Shown: positions 8,653 through 19,178, numbered from the stretch's first letter. The stretch is DNA of 64,000 nucleotides from an uncultured Helicobacteraceae bacterium (GCA_910578285.1 CAJTQL010000001.1:223251-287250), one strand, 5' to 3'. Made by a program: numbers and translations. Notes: generated by a model not told the origin, from the letters alone.

Positions 8653-9612
8653 ATGGCAACATATCTTGACTTTGAACAAAAGATTAAGAGCATTCAAGAA
8701 GAAATCGAGCTTGCAACCATTCGCAACGATGAACGTGCCTGCGAGATTCTACGCGATGACCTCCACAAAGAGATTGAACGTGTTTATGGCAACCTCACAG
8801 ATTATCAAAAACTTCAGCTCGCTCGACACCCCGACCGCCCCTATGCGATTGATTATATCCAACACATTCTCACATCTCCTGTCGAGATTCATGGCGACAG
8901 GCATTTTTGTGATGACAATGCGATTGTTGCATTTATGGGATACATCAAAGATGAAAAAGTCATTGTGATTGCTGAAGAAAAAGGGCGCGGGACAAAAAAT
9001 AAACTGATGCGCAATTTTGGAATGCCCAATCCCGAAGGCTATCGCAAAGCATTACGTGTTGCGAAGCTTGCCGAAAAATTCAACATTCCGCTCCTCTTTT
9101 TCATCGACACACCCGGTGCATATCCGGGTATCGAAGCCGAAGAACGAGGACAAAGTGAAGCAATTGCAAAAAATCTTCAAGAGTTCAGCACACTCAAAGT
9201 CCCCACAATCGCTATTGTCATCGGCGAAGGCGGAAGCGGTGGCGCACTCGCGCTTGGCGTTGCTGACAGACTCGCGATGATGCAATATTCTATTTTTAGC
9301 GTCATCTCGCCCGAAGGTTGTGCCGCAATTTTATGGAACGACCCGAGCAAAGTTGAGAGCGCAACAGGTGCCCTCAAAATCACACCAGAAGCACTCAAAG
9401 AATTTGCATTGATAGACGACATCATCGAAGAACCCGCCATCGGCGCACACCGCGACCCCAAAAATGCTGCGCAGCGATTAAGCGCATATTTTTTGAGCGC
9501 CCTTGAATCGATTCGCGCAAATGAAGAGCACATCAACGAACGTTTTGAAAAAATCATGAATTATGGACGCTTTGAAGAACGAGTCGTTGAAGCCTTGAGT
9601 CAGTCTGTCTAA
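8653..9612 (+). CDS. accA: Acetyl-CoA carboxylase carboxyltransferase subunit alpha
   Basis: AccA with AccD moves the carboxyl group from carboxybiotin to acetyl-CoA, giving malonyl-CoA for the fatty-acid genes upstream. The 319-residue protein starts YLDFEQKIKSIQEEIE and contains the carboxyltransferase core FIDTPGAYPGIEAEERGQ and GEGGSGGALALGVADR. The start lies behind a purine-rich GGGAGGGGG site. Confidence 0.96.
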   Translation: MATYLDFEQKIKSIQEEIELATIRNDERACEILRDDLHKEIERVYGNLTDYQKLQLARHPDRPYAIDYIQHILTSPVEIHGDRHFCDDNAIVAFMGYIKDEKVIVIAEEKGRGTKNKLMRNFGMPNPEGYRKALRVAKLAEKFNIPLLFFIDTPGAYPGIEAEERGQSEAIAKNLQEFSTLKVPTIAIVIGEGGSGGALALGVADRLAMMQYSIFSVISPEGCAAILWNDPSKVESATGALKITPEALKEFALIDDIIEEPAIGAHRDPKNAAQRLSAYFLSALESIRANEEHINERFEKIMNYGRFEERVVEALSQSV

Positions 9613-9613
9613 C

Positions 9614-12031
9614 GTGCGTTGCGAACATTGTCAGCTTGAATTTCGCGAGGACGCGCTGCTTGCTGCCGACATTGGCGGCGCGACACACTTCTTCTGCTGC
9701 CATGGTTGCGAGCAAGTCTATCGCCTCTTGCACGAACAAGGGCTTGATGATTTCTACACCAAACTCCATGACACGACTCTTCGCCCTATCGAACAACTCC
9801 ATGACAATGCAATGGAAAGATTTGCAAGCGAAGGCTTTGCCAAAAAATATATCAAAACTAAAAATGGCATGCAAGAGATTTGCCTGATTATTGACAAAAT
9901 CCATTGTGTTGCGTGCGTGTGGCTGAATGAAACAATTTTGCGCCGTGCTGATGGAATCGTGCAGGCAAACCTCAACTACACCAACCACAAGGCGACTATC
10001 GTTTTTGACCAAACGCGCATTAGCCCTGCTATGATTCTGCACCTCATTCGCCAAATCGGTTATGACGCTCACCCCTATGACCCAATGATTGCCGAACGGC
10101 AAATCAACCAAGCACAGCGCGAGTTTTATAAACGCATGATTGTTGCGATTTTTTGCACGATGAATATCATGTGGATTGCCGTGGCACAGTATGCGGGCTA
10201 TTTTAGCGGAATCACCGATGAAATGCGTTTTATTTTGAATGTTGCCTCCTTTTGCCTCTGCGTGCCCACACTCTTTTATAGCGGCTGGATTTTCTGGCGC
10301 GGCGCATATTTCGGGCTCAAAAATGGTATTTTGAGCATGGATAGTCTGCTTGTTAGCGGTTCTGGAATCGCATTTGTGTATTCTATTTGGGCGAGCTTTG
10401 CAGGCAAAGAGACCTATTTTGAATCCATCACAATGATTATCGCCTTCGTGCTCATTGGACGTTTTTTGGAACAACGTGGACGCAAGATTGCTGTGGATAG
10501 CCTCGATTCACTCAATGCCGCAATTCCATTGCAGATTACCGCAATCCGCGATAATGCGCGCGTTACGATTACACCCGAAGAAGCCCAAATCGGCGAGACG
10601 ATTGAGGTTCTAGCAGGCGAAAAAATCGCACTCGATGGTAGGCTTGCAAGCGATTATGCACTTTGCGATGAGAGTATGTTAAGCGGTGAATCTGTGCCTG
10701 TGGCAAAAACCAAGAATGACAAAATCTATTCGGGCGCGATTGTCCTGCAAGCTCCATTGCGCTATATCGTGACGCATGATGTTGCGCATTCATTCCTTGC
10801 AACAATTCTCACTCTTGTGCAAGAATCGCTCAACCACAAACCCAAAATTGAAGAGCAGGCAAACAAAATCTCGCGCTATTTTTCGGGCACGATTCTCTCC
10901 CTCGCCCTGCTCACGTTTGTGTTTTGGGTCGCCAGCGGCACTGCAATCGCGCTTGCCGTGAGCATTGCCGTGAGCGTGATTATCATCGCTTGCCCGTGCG
11001 CGCTCGCACTCGCCACACCAATGGCATGCGTTGTGGGGCTTGGCAACGCGTTAGGCAAAAAGATTCTATTCAAAGAATCACGTTTTCTCGAAACGCTTGC
11101 GCAAGTCGATGTGGTCGTGTTCGATAAAACAGGTACACTCACGCAACAAGAATTACATGTAACGCATGCGCGTGGCATCGAAAATCTCGATTCCACACAG
11201 CTTGCAATGCTGCAAAGCCTTGTTGCACAAAGCACACACCCTGTGGCAAAAGCGGTCGAAAGCTTTGCGCATCAATATGGCACAGGTGCAATATGTGCGC
11301 TGCAAAATTTCGAGCAACAGAATGCACGTGGCATTGTCGCAAGCACACAAGAGCGCACATTCATCGGCGGGAATCTCTTGCTGCTTGATTCGCACCATGT
11401 CGCCTACCCCGCCGTCTTGCTCGAAGAATCGTCTATGCTTTTTTGCTTTGCCGAGCTCAACAAGAGTGGCGATGGTGGCGAACTCTTAGCAGTCTTTTTT
11501 GTGCAAGATACACTCAAAGAAGATGCAAAAGAATGCGTGCAAAAACTCCAAACAATGGGGCTAGATGTCTGCATCGCAAGCGGCGATAGGCAAGCGCCTG
11601 TGGGGCGGATTGCCAATGAACTTGGAATCACACATTTCTATGCCAACCAAACCCCCGATTCAAAAGCAGCACTCATCGAATCACTGCAATCTCAAGGCAA
11701 AACGATTCTTATGGTCGGTGATGGAATCAACGACACAATCGCGTTTGCCAAAAGCAATGCAGCAATTGCAATGGGCAGCGGAGTTGATGTCGCGATTAGC
11801 GTGAGTGATGTTGTTGTGCTCGATAACACCTTGCAATCTGTTTGCGATGCGCTCGATATTAGCCGTGCATGTTTGCGATGTATCCGCCAAAATCTCGCAA
11901 TTTCTATCCTCTATAATGCCCTCACAATCCCACTGGCAATGGCAGGATTTGTGATTCCGCTCATCGCTGCTGCGTCTATGTCGTTTAGCTCGTTGCTTGT
12001 CGTGGGCAATAGTTTGCGCAACAAAACCTAG
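9614..12031 (+). CDS. ccoI: CcoI/FixI-type copper-translocating P-type ATPase
   Basis: The 805-residue protein starts with a cysteine-rich domain (CEHCQLEF ... FCCHGCEQVY) peculiar to the CcoI/FixI branch, then a metal-binding domain with CVAC at residues 98-101, about eight membrane helices, the CPC metal site at 460-462 (IIACPCALALATP) and the phosphorylation motif DKTGTLT at D504, with GDGIND near the end. This branch supplies copper to cbb3-type cytochrome oxidase, the only terminal oxidase of helicobacters. The start is GTG 9614, one base after the accA stop. It overlaps the convergent chemoreceptor gene by four bases. Confidence 0.93.
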   Translation: MRCEHCQLEFREDALLAADIGGATHFFCCHGCEQVYRLLHEQGLDDFYTKLHDTTLRPIEQLHDNAMERFASEGFAKKYIKTKNGMQEICLIIDKIHCVACVWLNETILRRADGIVQANLNYTNHKATIVFDQTRISPAMILHLIRQIGYDAHPYDPMIAERQINQAQREFYKRMIVAIFCTMNIMWIAVAQYAGYFSGITDEMRFILNVASFCLCVPTLFYSGWIFWRGAYFGLKNGILSMDSLLVSGSGIAFVYSIWASFAGKETYFESITMIIAFVLIGRFLEQRGRKIAVDSLDSLNAAIPLQITAIRDNARVTITPEEAQIGETIEVLAGEKIALDGRLASDYALCDESMLSGESVPVAKTKNDKIYSGAIVLQAPLRYIVTHDVAHSFLATILTLVQESLNHKPKIEEQANKISRYFSGTILSLALLTFVFWVASGTAIALAVSIAVSVIIIACPCALALATPMACVVGLGNALGKKILFKESRFLETLAQVDVVVFDKTGTLTQQELHVTHARGIENLDSTQLAMLQSLVAQSTHPVAKAVESFAHQYGTGAICALQNFEQQNARGIVASTQERTFIGGNLLLLDSHHVAYPAVLLEESSMLFCFAELNKSGDGGELLAVFFVQDTLKEDAKECVQKLQTMGLDVCIASGDRQAPVGRIANELGITHFYANQTPDSKAALIESLQSQGKTILMVGDGINDTIAFAKSNAAIAMGSGVDVAISVSDVVVLDNTLQSVCDALDISRACLRCIRQNLAISILYNALTIPLAMAGFVIPLIAAASMSFSSLLVVGNSLRNKT

Positions 12032-14145
12032 AAAATCTTTTTCTGCACATCGCTTAGAATCTCATCAGCAATAAACACAACCTTTTGTGTCGTATCATTC
12101 GTGTTGTTTGCAATCTCGAGATTGCTCTGCGTAATCTCCTCAAGCTGGCTAATCGATTCATTAATCTGCATGATTCCCCGCGCCTGCTCCTTAATCGAAT
12201 CGCTCATTTCATTGATTCCTTGCACCAACACATTGATATTTGCTTCAATTTCAGAGAGTGATTTGCCTGTTTTCTCGGCAAGCGTGCGCACTTCGTCTGC
12301 CACCACAGCAAATCCGCGCCCATGCTCGCCCGCGCGCGCTGCCTCAATCGCGGCATTCAGCGCAAGCAGATTTGTCTGGTCGGCAATCTCGCGAATCACA
12401 CTCACGACATTGCGAATATCGTCCGCTTGGCGCGTTACCTCGCTTGTTTTGTCGGCAGCTGCTTGCAAAGACGAGTTCATCTCATCAACTGCCACAGCGC
12501 TTTCGCGCAATGAATTTGCCTGTGTTGTGCTGCCCTCGATGAGATTCTGCATCGATGCCTTGAGTGCTTCACTCTGCTCGTTGAGGTCTTTGGCAAAGCC
12601 GCTGCTTGTGCGTAACATTTTTTTAATCTCCTCGCCCAAGACATTTGTGGTGAGCTCCACCTCGCCCTTGGCGTTTTGCACCTCTGTGGCAAAGTTGAGC
12701 TTTTTGTAGGATTCAAACACGCGGCGAATCTCGCTCATATTGCTCCCGACTTCGAGCTGCAACACCTCCAAAGTTTTGTTCAAGACATCTTTGAGCTCAA
12801 TCAGCTGGGGATTGCCAGGGTTTTTTGTAATGCGCGCCGTGAGGTCGCCGTTCCCAATTTTTTGTGCCATCTCCACAGAATCTTGCACGGCTTGCTTGTC
12901 GGCAATGAGCATCGTTTGTGTGCGCTCGATATTGTGATTAATCGCCTTGCCAATCTTGCCAAGCTCGTCATTTTCATCAATGGCAACCGTATGCACGTCG
13001 TCACTCTCATGGTTGATATAGGCAAAAAATCGTAATAACGTATCAGAGACAATCTGCAAACGTTTGATGATGAGGTTGTGGATAAAAATATACAGCACAA
13101 GCACAATCAACACAATCAGCAGAATCGATGTGATGAGAATCATGAGTTGCAGATTAAAAAGCGGCGCGGCGACAACGTTACGTGGAGCGGTGATGACGAT
13201 AGACCAATGCGTGTCCATTTTGCCATGCCCAATGTCAAAAAACTTCACGGCAGCATACGAATCCACGCCGCCCACGGTGGTGTATTCAAACACGGTGTCA
13301 TGTTTGTTGCGCATCGCATTTATCAATGTTTGCGCGGCTGTATGCTTGTTGAGCTCAAGAACATCACGTCCCAAAAACTCGGGATTGCGATGAATCGCAA
13401 GGAGATTGTCATTGGTTGCCACCGAACGTAGGTTGCCATCATAGATGTCAAATCGCGGGTCGGCGAGAATATCCGAAGCCGTTTTGAGGTCGACAATCAC
13501 GCCGATGATTCCAAGAACTTGATTTTCCATTTCGTCCATGATAATCGCCGTCATATTGACACCAAAAAATTCATGTCCATGAACAGACAGCTTGAGTGGT
13601 TTGCCCATCATAAACTGGCGCCTTTCTTGCAGCGCCTGCTGCACATCGGGAAAATTCACAACCGTATCTGTTCCTTGCAACATCTGAATCGGCGAGCTGC
13701 TCTCGGGCTTCTCGCGCCCAAGCAAAATCACAAATTTGCCACTCTCTGTGCGCATCTTCGTTGCACCTTCGGAATCAAAGCCAAAATCATCGAGGGCATG
13801 AGGCAAATAGAGATAGCTATAAAGAGACCAAGGAGAATTTTGCAACATCTCGCTCACCAATGTTTGCAGTGTTTCTGGCATCATCCCCCAATTGTAACGT
13901 TCAAAATCATTCTTAATAAATTGACTAGACATCGAAAGCAGGCTGACAATCTCGTTGAAATTGCCTTCCATATAGTTCGCATAGCGCGAGGCGTTAGACC
14001 TTAGAATATCGTCTGTGTCTTTAGAAATCACATCATCTACGGACAAGGAAACCAAAACACTCAAGGCTAAAATGCCCACACACACCACAGCCAGAGTACA
14101 AATAACAAGCTTCGTACCAATGGTCAAATTCTTGAGAAAACGCAT
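12028..14145 (-). CDS. Methyl-accepting chemotaxis protein with double-Cache-type sensor
   Basis: A 705-residue receptor. Membrane helices lie at about residues 11-33 and 305-330 and enclose a periplasmic domain of about 275 residues of the dCache kind (ligand-binding part ending in DTHWSIVITAPRNVVAAP). A HAMP-like linker with EMAQKIGNGDLTARI follows, then the signalling hairpin with AAIEAARAGEHGRGFA near residue 590. No pentapeptide tether for CheR is at the C-terminus (ends SDVQKKIF). The ligand cannot be predicted. The signalling segment is nearly identical in DNA to that of the next receptor. Confidence 0.92.
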   Translation of the reverse strand: MRFLKNLTIGTKLVICTLAVVCVGILALSVLVSLSVDDVISKDTDDILRSNASRYANYMEGNFNEIVSLLSMSSQFIKNDFERYNWGMMPETLQTLVSEMLQNSPWSLYSYLYLPHALDDFGFDSEGATKMRTESGKFVILLGREKPESSSPIQMLQGTDTVVNFPDVQQALQERRQFMMGKPLKLSVHGHEFFGVNMTAIIMDEMENQVLGIIGVIVDLKTASDILADPRFDIYDGNLRSVATNDNLLAIHRNPEFLGRDVLELNKHTAAQTLINAMRNKHDTVFEYTTVGGVDSYAAVKFFDIGHGKMDTHWSIVITAPRNVVAAPLFNLQLMILITSILLIVLIVLVLYIFIHNLIIKRLQIVSDTLLRFFAYINHESDDVHTVAIDENDELGKIGKAINHNIERTQTMLIADKQAVQDSVEMAQKIGNGDLTARITKNPGNPQLIELKDVLNKTLEVLQLEVGSNMSEIRRVFESYKKLNFATEVQNAKGEVELTTNVLGEEIKKMLRTSSGFAKDLNEQSEALKASMQNLIEGSTTQANSLRESAVAVDEMNSSLQAAADKTSEVTRQADDIRNVVSVIREIADQTNLLALNAAIEAARAGEHGRGFAVVADEVRTLAEKTGKSLSEIEANINVLVQGINEMSDSIKEQARGIMQINESISQLEEITQSNLEIANNTNDTTQKVVFIADEILSDVQKKIF

Positions 14146-14215
14146 GCTATGTCTCCTTTGGTTTCCAAAAAACCGCTAGGGGCATTATAGCATTTTAGGC
14201 TGAATCCTCTGTGGG

Positions 14216-15856
14216 CTATGCCTCGAACTTGCGACGTTTAGAATCTTCAACAGAATCCACTGCCATTTTCGAGATTTCGTTGGCAATCTCATTATTTTGG
14301 CTCGCAATTTGCGTATTCTCTTGCGTGAGGCTCTCGAGCTGCGCAACACTTTCGTTGATATGCGCAAAGCTCAATGTTTGCTGCTTGATGACTTCGGCGA
14401 CTTCATTCACGGCTTGAACGAGCATATTCGTGTTCGCCTCGATTTCGCCGAGACTTTTGCCTGTTTTCTCGGCAAGCGTGCGCACTTCGTCTGCCACCAC
14501 AGCAAATCCGCGCCCATGCTCGCCCGCGCGCGCTGCCTCAATCGCGGCATTCAGCGCAAGCAGATTTGTTTGGTCGGCAATGTCTTTGATGATATTGATG
14601 ACATTCTTGATGTCCTCGCTCTGAATGCTAACCTTGTGCGTCTTGTCTTCGACATCTTGCATGGCAACAGTGATTTCCTCAATCGAAGCACTTGTTTGTT
14701 GCAGGCTCGAGAATTGCGTATCCATAGAAGATGAAAGAAGCTGCGAAGAATCGCGGAGAATCTGCGATTTGTGTTGCAAATCCTCGCCGAGCTCAAACTG
14801 AATCTTGAGCATGTGGCTCACCTCTTTGCCCATGTGATTCACGCCCTCGAAGAGTTCTTGCATGATTCCTTGCAGATGGGTCGAATCCACGCGTTGCGTG
14901 AAATCGTTCGCCGCATACATGCGCAAAACCTCGCGCACATGGGCGATGTTGGTATAAAATGTTTGCAACAAATTGTTGAGCAGTTTTTGCAGCTCCACAA
15001 GCTCGGGATTGTGCGGCACAGATTGAATCTCAAGCTTCAAAAAGCCCTGACTCGCCTTTTTGACAACCTCTGTCGTTTCGGCAATCATGTGATTATCGTT
15101 TCGCAAGCCGCTCTCGACTTTTTCGATATTGCGCAACAAAACGCGCGCCATTTCGCCAAACTCATCATTATTTTTAATCTCGATGTGCTTCATCTCCTTG
15201 CTGTCATGGTTGATGAACGCGCAAAATGAGACGATGTTTTCGCCAATTTTGTGCAGCGGCGTGATGATTCCGTGGATAATAATCAGCGAGAAGCTCACGA
15301 AAAGAACGATAGAGACAACGACCATAAACAGCATGGCTTTGTCGATAAATTGGAATGCCTCCGATGTCTCGTCATTAATCCATTTTGAAAATTCATTGAG
15401 CTTGTCAGAGGCTGCCTTGCGCATTGCTGCGTTGCGTTTGGCATAATTGTCCATTCCCGTAACGCCTTGCTGTTGTGAGGCTTTCTCGCGTGCCTCCATT
15501 GTCTCTTGCAATGCGTTGGCATAGTCTTTGAATCCATTGATGACCTCTGCGCTCTGTGCGCGCCCCTCGTCTGTGAAAAGCGTAGCATGCAATGTGTTCA
15601 AGTCGGCAATCATTTCATGGATTGTGGCGATGAATGTTTTGTAGGCTTCTTGGCTGCGGTTGTTTTGGTAAAACAACTGCCCGCCGCGCAAGAATTTGAT
15701 TTGCACTTCCATAATGATTTCATTATGCACGAGACGCTTATCAGCAAGAATGCTTTCACGTTTGAAAACGCCATAAATACCTGCCAACATCAAAAACAAA
15801 AAAAGCGGGAAAAGCATGAGGCGATACTTAACGCGAAGATTATTAAAAACATTCAT
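14216..15856 (-). CDS. Methyl-accepting chemotaxis protein with four-helix-bundle-like sensor
   Basis: A 546-residue receptor with membrane helices at about 13-30 and 187-210. The periplasmic part between them (about 155 residues) is all helix, as in the 4HB or related sensors, and lacks Cache features. The cytoplasmic side has a HAMP-like region and the conserved hairpin tip AAIEAARAGEHGRGFA. The C-terminus ends in KRRKFEA. A 70-base gap separates it from the next receptor downstream, so the two may share a transcript. Ligand unknown. Confidence 0.92.
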   Translation of the reverse strand: MNVFNNLRVKYRLMLFPLFLFLMLAGIYGVFKRESILADKRLVHNEIIMEVQIKFLRGGQLFYQNNRSQEAYKTFIATIHEMIADLNTLHATLFTDEGRAQSAEVINGFKDYANALQETMEAREKASQQQGVTGMDNYAKRNAAMRKAASDKLNEFSKWINDETSEAFQFIDKAMLFMVVVSIVLFVSFSLIIIHGIITPLHKIGENIVSFCAFINHDSKEMKHIEIKNNDEFGEMARVLLRNIEKVESGLRNDNHMIAETTEVVKKASQGFLKLEIQSVPHNPELVELQKLLNNLLQTFYTNIAHVREVLRMYAANDFTQRVDSTHLQGIMQELFEGVNHMGKEVSHMLKIQFELGEDLQHKSQILRDSSQLLSSSMDTQFSSLQQTSASIEEITVAMQDVEDKTHKVSIQSEDIKNVINIIKDIADQTNLLALNAAIEAARAGEHGRGFAVVADEVRTLAEKTGKSLGEIEANTNMLVQAVNEVAEVIKQQTLSFAHINESVAQLESLTQENTQIASQNNEIANEISKMAVDSVEDSKRRKFEA

Positions 15857-15910
15857 CGCAACCCCCTAATGTGGAGACTTTATGCGCATGATTCTAGCAT
15901 ATTTTTGCGC

Positions 15911-18337
15911 CTATCTGAAAGACTTTTTGCCGCTCATCACCAAAACTTCTTTGAAAACCTCACGAATATGCTCCACACCAACAATCTCGACTGCATCAAG
16001 CACTTCTTGTGGAATATCTTTCAAATCACGTTGAAAATTTTTACGTGGAATCAATGCCTTTTTGACTCCCGCCTTGTGCGCTGCGATGAGCTTCTCGCGC
16101 AAACCGCCAATCGCAAGTACTTTGCCACGTAACGTAAGCTCGCCTGTCATCGCGATTGTCTGCCGCACGGGCAGGTTACACAAAATAGACGCCATCGCGC
16201 TTGCCATTGCGATTCCAGCACTTGGTCCATCTTTTGGTGTTGCGCCTTCGGGGACATGCAAGTGCAGGTCATAAACATGATAAATCTCTTCACACTCGCT
16301 CTCTTCGTCATCACGCGCTTTGGGTTGCGCAAAAGGTGGGACTCGCAAGATTCCCTCGTCAATCAATCCCTTCACAACACTAAACGCAATCTGCGCCGAT
16401 TCTTTCATCACATCGCCCAAACTGCCCGTGAGTTGCAGCTGCCCCTTGCCCTTGAGCTTGAGCGCCTCGATTTTGAGTACATCGCCCCCAACACTTGTCC
16501 AAGCAAGCCCGTTCACAACGCCAATCGCATCTTTTTTGTCGGTTTCGTCAATCTCAAACACGATTTTGTCGAGATATTCGGGCAAATTTTTGACACTCAA
16601 ACTGATTTTGCTCTCCTCCTCGTCAAGCAATAATGTCGCTGCCTTGCGCATAATATGCGCGATTTGGCGGCGAAGATTGCGCACGCCTGCCTCGCGCGTG
16701 TATTTTTCGATGATTTCTTTGAGCGCGCTGGGCTGAAAATGGATTTCTGATGCATGCAATCCATGCTTTTTGAGTTCTTGGGGAATCAAATATTTTCTTG
16801 CAATCTCAAATTTCTCTTGTGGCGTGTAACTATTGACTTCGATAAACTCCATTCTGTCGCGCAATGGCTGTGGAATCGCACTGACATCATTTGCTGTGGC
16901 GATGAAAATAATCTGCGACAAGTCGAGATTGAAATTCGCATAATAATCGCGAAACTCGACATTTTGCTCGGGGTCGAGAATCTCGAGCAGCACAGAGGTT
17001 GGGTCGCCACGATAGCTCTTGCCTACCTTGTCAATCTCGTCGAGCACCATCACGGGATTCATCTCTTTTGCGTCAATCAGCCCTTGAACGATTCGCCCGG
17101 GCATCGCGCCGACATACGTGCGCCTATGCCCGCGCAACTCATTGACATCTTCGAGCCCACCGAGCGCAATGCGCACAAGCTCGCGCTTGAGCGCTGTGGC
17201 AATCGAGTTTGCAAGCGATGTTTTGCCCACGCCCGGAGGTCCATAGAAACACAAAATTGTGCCTTTGGAATCTTTGTGATTCTTCCCACGCAACGCCAAA
17301 AGCTCGCGCACGGCGAAATACTCTACCACACGTTCTTTGGGCTTTTTGAGTGAATAATGGTCAGCATTGAGCTGCTTTGCAACCTCTTTCACAGAAAGTT
17401 TCTTGTTTGATTGCTTGCCAAAGGGAATCTCGAGCATCCATTCGACATAGTTGTGCAACACATTTGCATCAGAACTATCGGGATGCATGCGGCTAAGTCG
17501 GTCAATCTGTTTTTTGATTTCTTTATGCGCGCCTGCAGGCATGAAGTCTTTCATCGATTCGAGCTTTTTGCGGTATTCGTCAATCTCTTCATCACGTTGT
17601 GCATCAACACCAAGCTCTTTTTGGATTTGTTTGAGCTGCTCCTTGAGAAAATATTCTTTATTAATTTGTTCCATCTTATTATGTACTTTGTGCTTAATCT
17701 CGCGCTGGAGCTTGAGCGCCTCTGTTTCTTCGATGATATAATCCACAAGTAGTAAAAGCCGCTCTTCAGCGTCTTCTTCGATAAAGATTTTATAGGATTG
17801 CTCCTTTTTGAGCTTGAGCGTGCTTGAAATCAAATCGATGATTCGATGGGGGTCTTGATTCTCCTCAATCGTGCGTAGCAAATCGACAGGGAACGCTTGA
17901 TTATAGCTCGAAAGCGTCTTAAGTTTGTCTTTGAGAATCGTCATAATCGCATCAATCCGATTCGCATCGCCGCCGTTTGCCGACAATAAACCAATGAGCC
18001 CAACGAGTGGATTCTCATTACGAAATTCAAGAATCTTGCCACGCGCGAGCCCTTGAAACAAGAGCTTGATTCGTCCATCGGGCAATGCAACTTTGCGCAT
18101 AATATTGCCAATCACGCCCGCATGATAAAAGCTATCAACCGAGCGATTCTCCTCCTCGCCACTCTTTGTCGTAGCGACAAAAATCATCGATTCGTTTTCC
18201 ATTGCATAATTGATTGCCTTGATATTCGCATCATCATTCACAAATATGGGTACAATCATAAAGGGATAGAGAAAAATATCATCTTCAACTAAAATAGATA
18301 GCTCTGCTGGAAAATCCGAAAGTTTATCGATTTGCAT
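15911..18337 (-). CDS. lon: ATP-dependent protease La
   Basis: Lon degrades misfolded and regulatory proteins. The 808-residue protein has the N-terminal substrate domain (FPAELSILVEDDIFLYPFMI), the AAA+ P-loop GPPGVGKTS near residue 360, Walker B VMVLDEIDK and the Ser-Lys catalytic dyad: S706 in KDGPSAGIA and K749 in GGLREKL. The start ATG 18337 has an AGGAGAG site. In H. pylori lon is next to bamD; here an insert of about 2.6 kb lies between. Confidence 0.97.
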   Translation of the reverse strand: MQIDKLSDFPAELSILVEDDIFLYPFMIVPIFVNDDANIKAINYAMENESMIFVATTKSGEEENRSVDSFYHAGVIGNIMRKVALPDGRIKLLFQGLARGKILEFRNENPLVGLIGLLSANGGDANRIDAIMTILKDKLKTLSSYNQAFPVDLLRTIEENQDPHRIIDLISSTLKLKKEQSYKIFIEEDAEERLLLLVDYIIEETEALKLQREIKHKVHNKMEQINKEYFLKEQLKQIQKELGVDAQRDEEIDEYRKKLESMKDFMPAGAHKEIKKQIDRLSRMHPDSSDANVLHNYVEWMLEIPFGKQSNKKLSVKEVAKQLNADHYSLKKPKERVVEYFAVRELLALRGKNHKDSKGTILCFYGPPGVGKTSLANSIATALKRELVRIALGGLEDVNELRGHRRTYVGAMPGRIVQGLIDAKEMNPVMVLDEIDKVGKSYRGDPTSVLLEILDPEQNVEFRDYYANFNLDLSQIIFIATANDVSAIPQPLRDRMEFIEVNSYTPQEKFEIARKYLIPQELKKHGLHASEIHFQPSALKEIIEKYTREAGVRNLRRQIAHIMRKAATLLLDEEESKISLSVKNLPEYLDKIVFEIDETDKKDAIGVVNGLAWTSVGGDVLKIEALKLKGKGQLQLTGSLGDVMKESAQIAFSVVKGLIDEGILRVPPFAQPKARDDEESECEEIYHVYDLHLHVPEGATPKDGPSAGIAMASAMASILCNLPVRQTIAMTGELTLRGKVLAIGGLREKLIAAHKAGVKKALIPRKNFQRDLKDIPQEVLDAVEIVGVEHIREVFKEVLVMSGKKSFR

Positions 18338-18418
18338 TGTTTAGGCTCTCCTCTGAATCGCAAATGTGTTCTAATCTTAACATATTTGCGCTTTAGAATC
18401 GCAAACGCGCTAGGTTTT

Positions 18419-18427
18419 TGCTACAAT
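18419..18427 (+). promoter_or_regulatory. Extended -10 promoter for the TPR-LicD gene
   Basis: TGCTACAAT matches the extended -10 consensus and lies 68 bases before ATG 18495. It shows that this phase-variable gene has its own promoter. Confidence 0.55.
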
Positions 18428-18494
18428 TACAGACAAAAGGCGCGGGCACAAATAGACATACACAGCAAGACACAAACAAGCAAGAAAGGCAACA

Positions 18495-19178
18495 ATGGAT
18501 TCCGATACAGACATTCAAACTCTCCAAAACGAGGTAAAACAACTCTATGACGCACAGGAATTTGTCCAAGCATTACCAAAGCTCGATGCGCTGCTCAAGC
18601 GCGACCCAAACAATCTGACAGCACTTCTATATAAGGCAGACATTCTGTGTGAGTTTGGACATCGACAACAATCGCTAGCTATTGCGCAACATGCGCTCGA
18701 CATCGCGCCCAAAAATCCTATCATCTTGAGCCTTATGTCAAAAATTCTTGACAATCTCGCCGACTTTGAAGGTAGTGTGCATTATGCAAAACGTGCCTAT
18801 AAAATCGCGCCACAACTTCCCATTGTGCTCAAAGCATACGTTTCTGCCCTCCCAAATACTCAAAATTCTGCGCCACTCATCGCTAAAATTGTGCCGCGCC
18901 TCTTGGCGACCAAAGATGCCGAGAGCGACAATATCGCTGCAATAGCGCTCGAATCTGTGGGCAAAATCCCCGAATCCATCCGCACATTCCGCGCAGGAAT
19001 CCGCCGATTCTTGGTGCTGATAGCGAATACTGCAAAATCCCCCCCCCCCCCCGCAACCCAAGCGAAAGGAATCTATGGACAAAACCAAGCAAACACTGCT
19101 TGCAATCAAGGGCATGCTCGATTCTCTAGGAGTGCCCTTTTGCCTCGCGCATGGCAGCTTGCTTGGAATCTATCGTGA
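18495..19178 (+). CDS. TPR half of a phase-variable TPR-LicD protein (frame ends early in this copy)
   Basis: The first ~185 residues form tetratricopeptide-like helix pairs (DAQEFVQALPKLDALLKRDP ... FGHRQQSLAIAQHALDIAP). At codon 182 the frame enters a run of 14 C bases (four prolines) and then runs 42 residues further in a frame that would otherwise not be used. One C less (13) would join this half to the LicD half at 19075-19830 and give a 444-residue protein, close to the intact 434-residue paralogue at 46899-48203. So this copy is out of frame as assembled. ATG 18495 has an AAAGG site. A homopolymer read error is the main alternative. Confidence 0.8.
   Translation: MDSDTDIQTLQNEVKQLYDAQEFVQALPKLDALLKRDPNNLTALLYKADILCEFGHRQQSLAIAQHALDIAPKNPIILSLMSKILDNLADFEGSVHYAKRAYKIAPQLPIVLKAYVSALPNTQNSAPLIAKIVPRLLATKDAESDNIAAIALESVGKIPESIRTFRAGIRRFLVLIANTAKSPPPPATQAKGIYGQNQANTACNQGHARFSRSALLPRAWQLAWNLS
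19039..19052 (+). repeat. C14 homopolymer tract, probable phase-variation switch
   Basis: Fourteen consecutive C bases inside the TPR-LicD gene, at the hinge between its two domains. Slipped-strand changes of one base here switch the frame; 13 or 16 C would fuse both domains. Confidence 0.9.

Noticed and set aside
12101..12709. 202-codon plus-strand frame opposite the Cache-type chemoreceptor (and a like frame at 40-336)
   Set aside because: Both are the same antisense shadow of the conserved chemoreceptor signalling segment.
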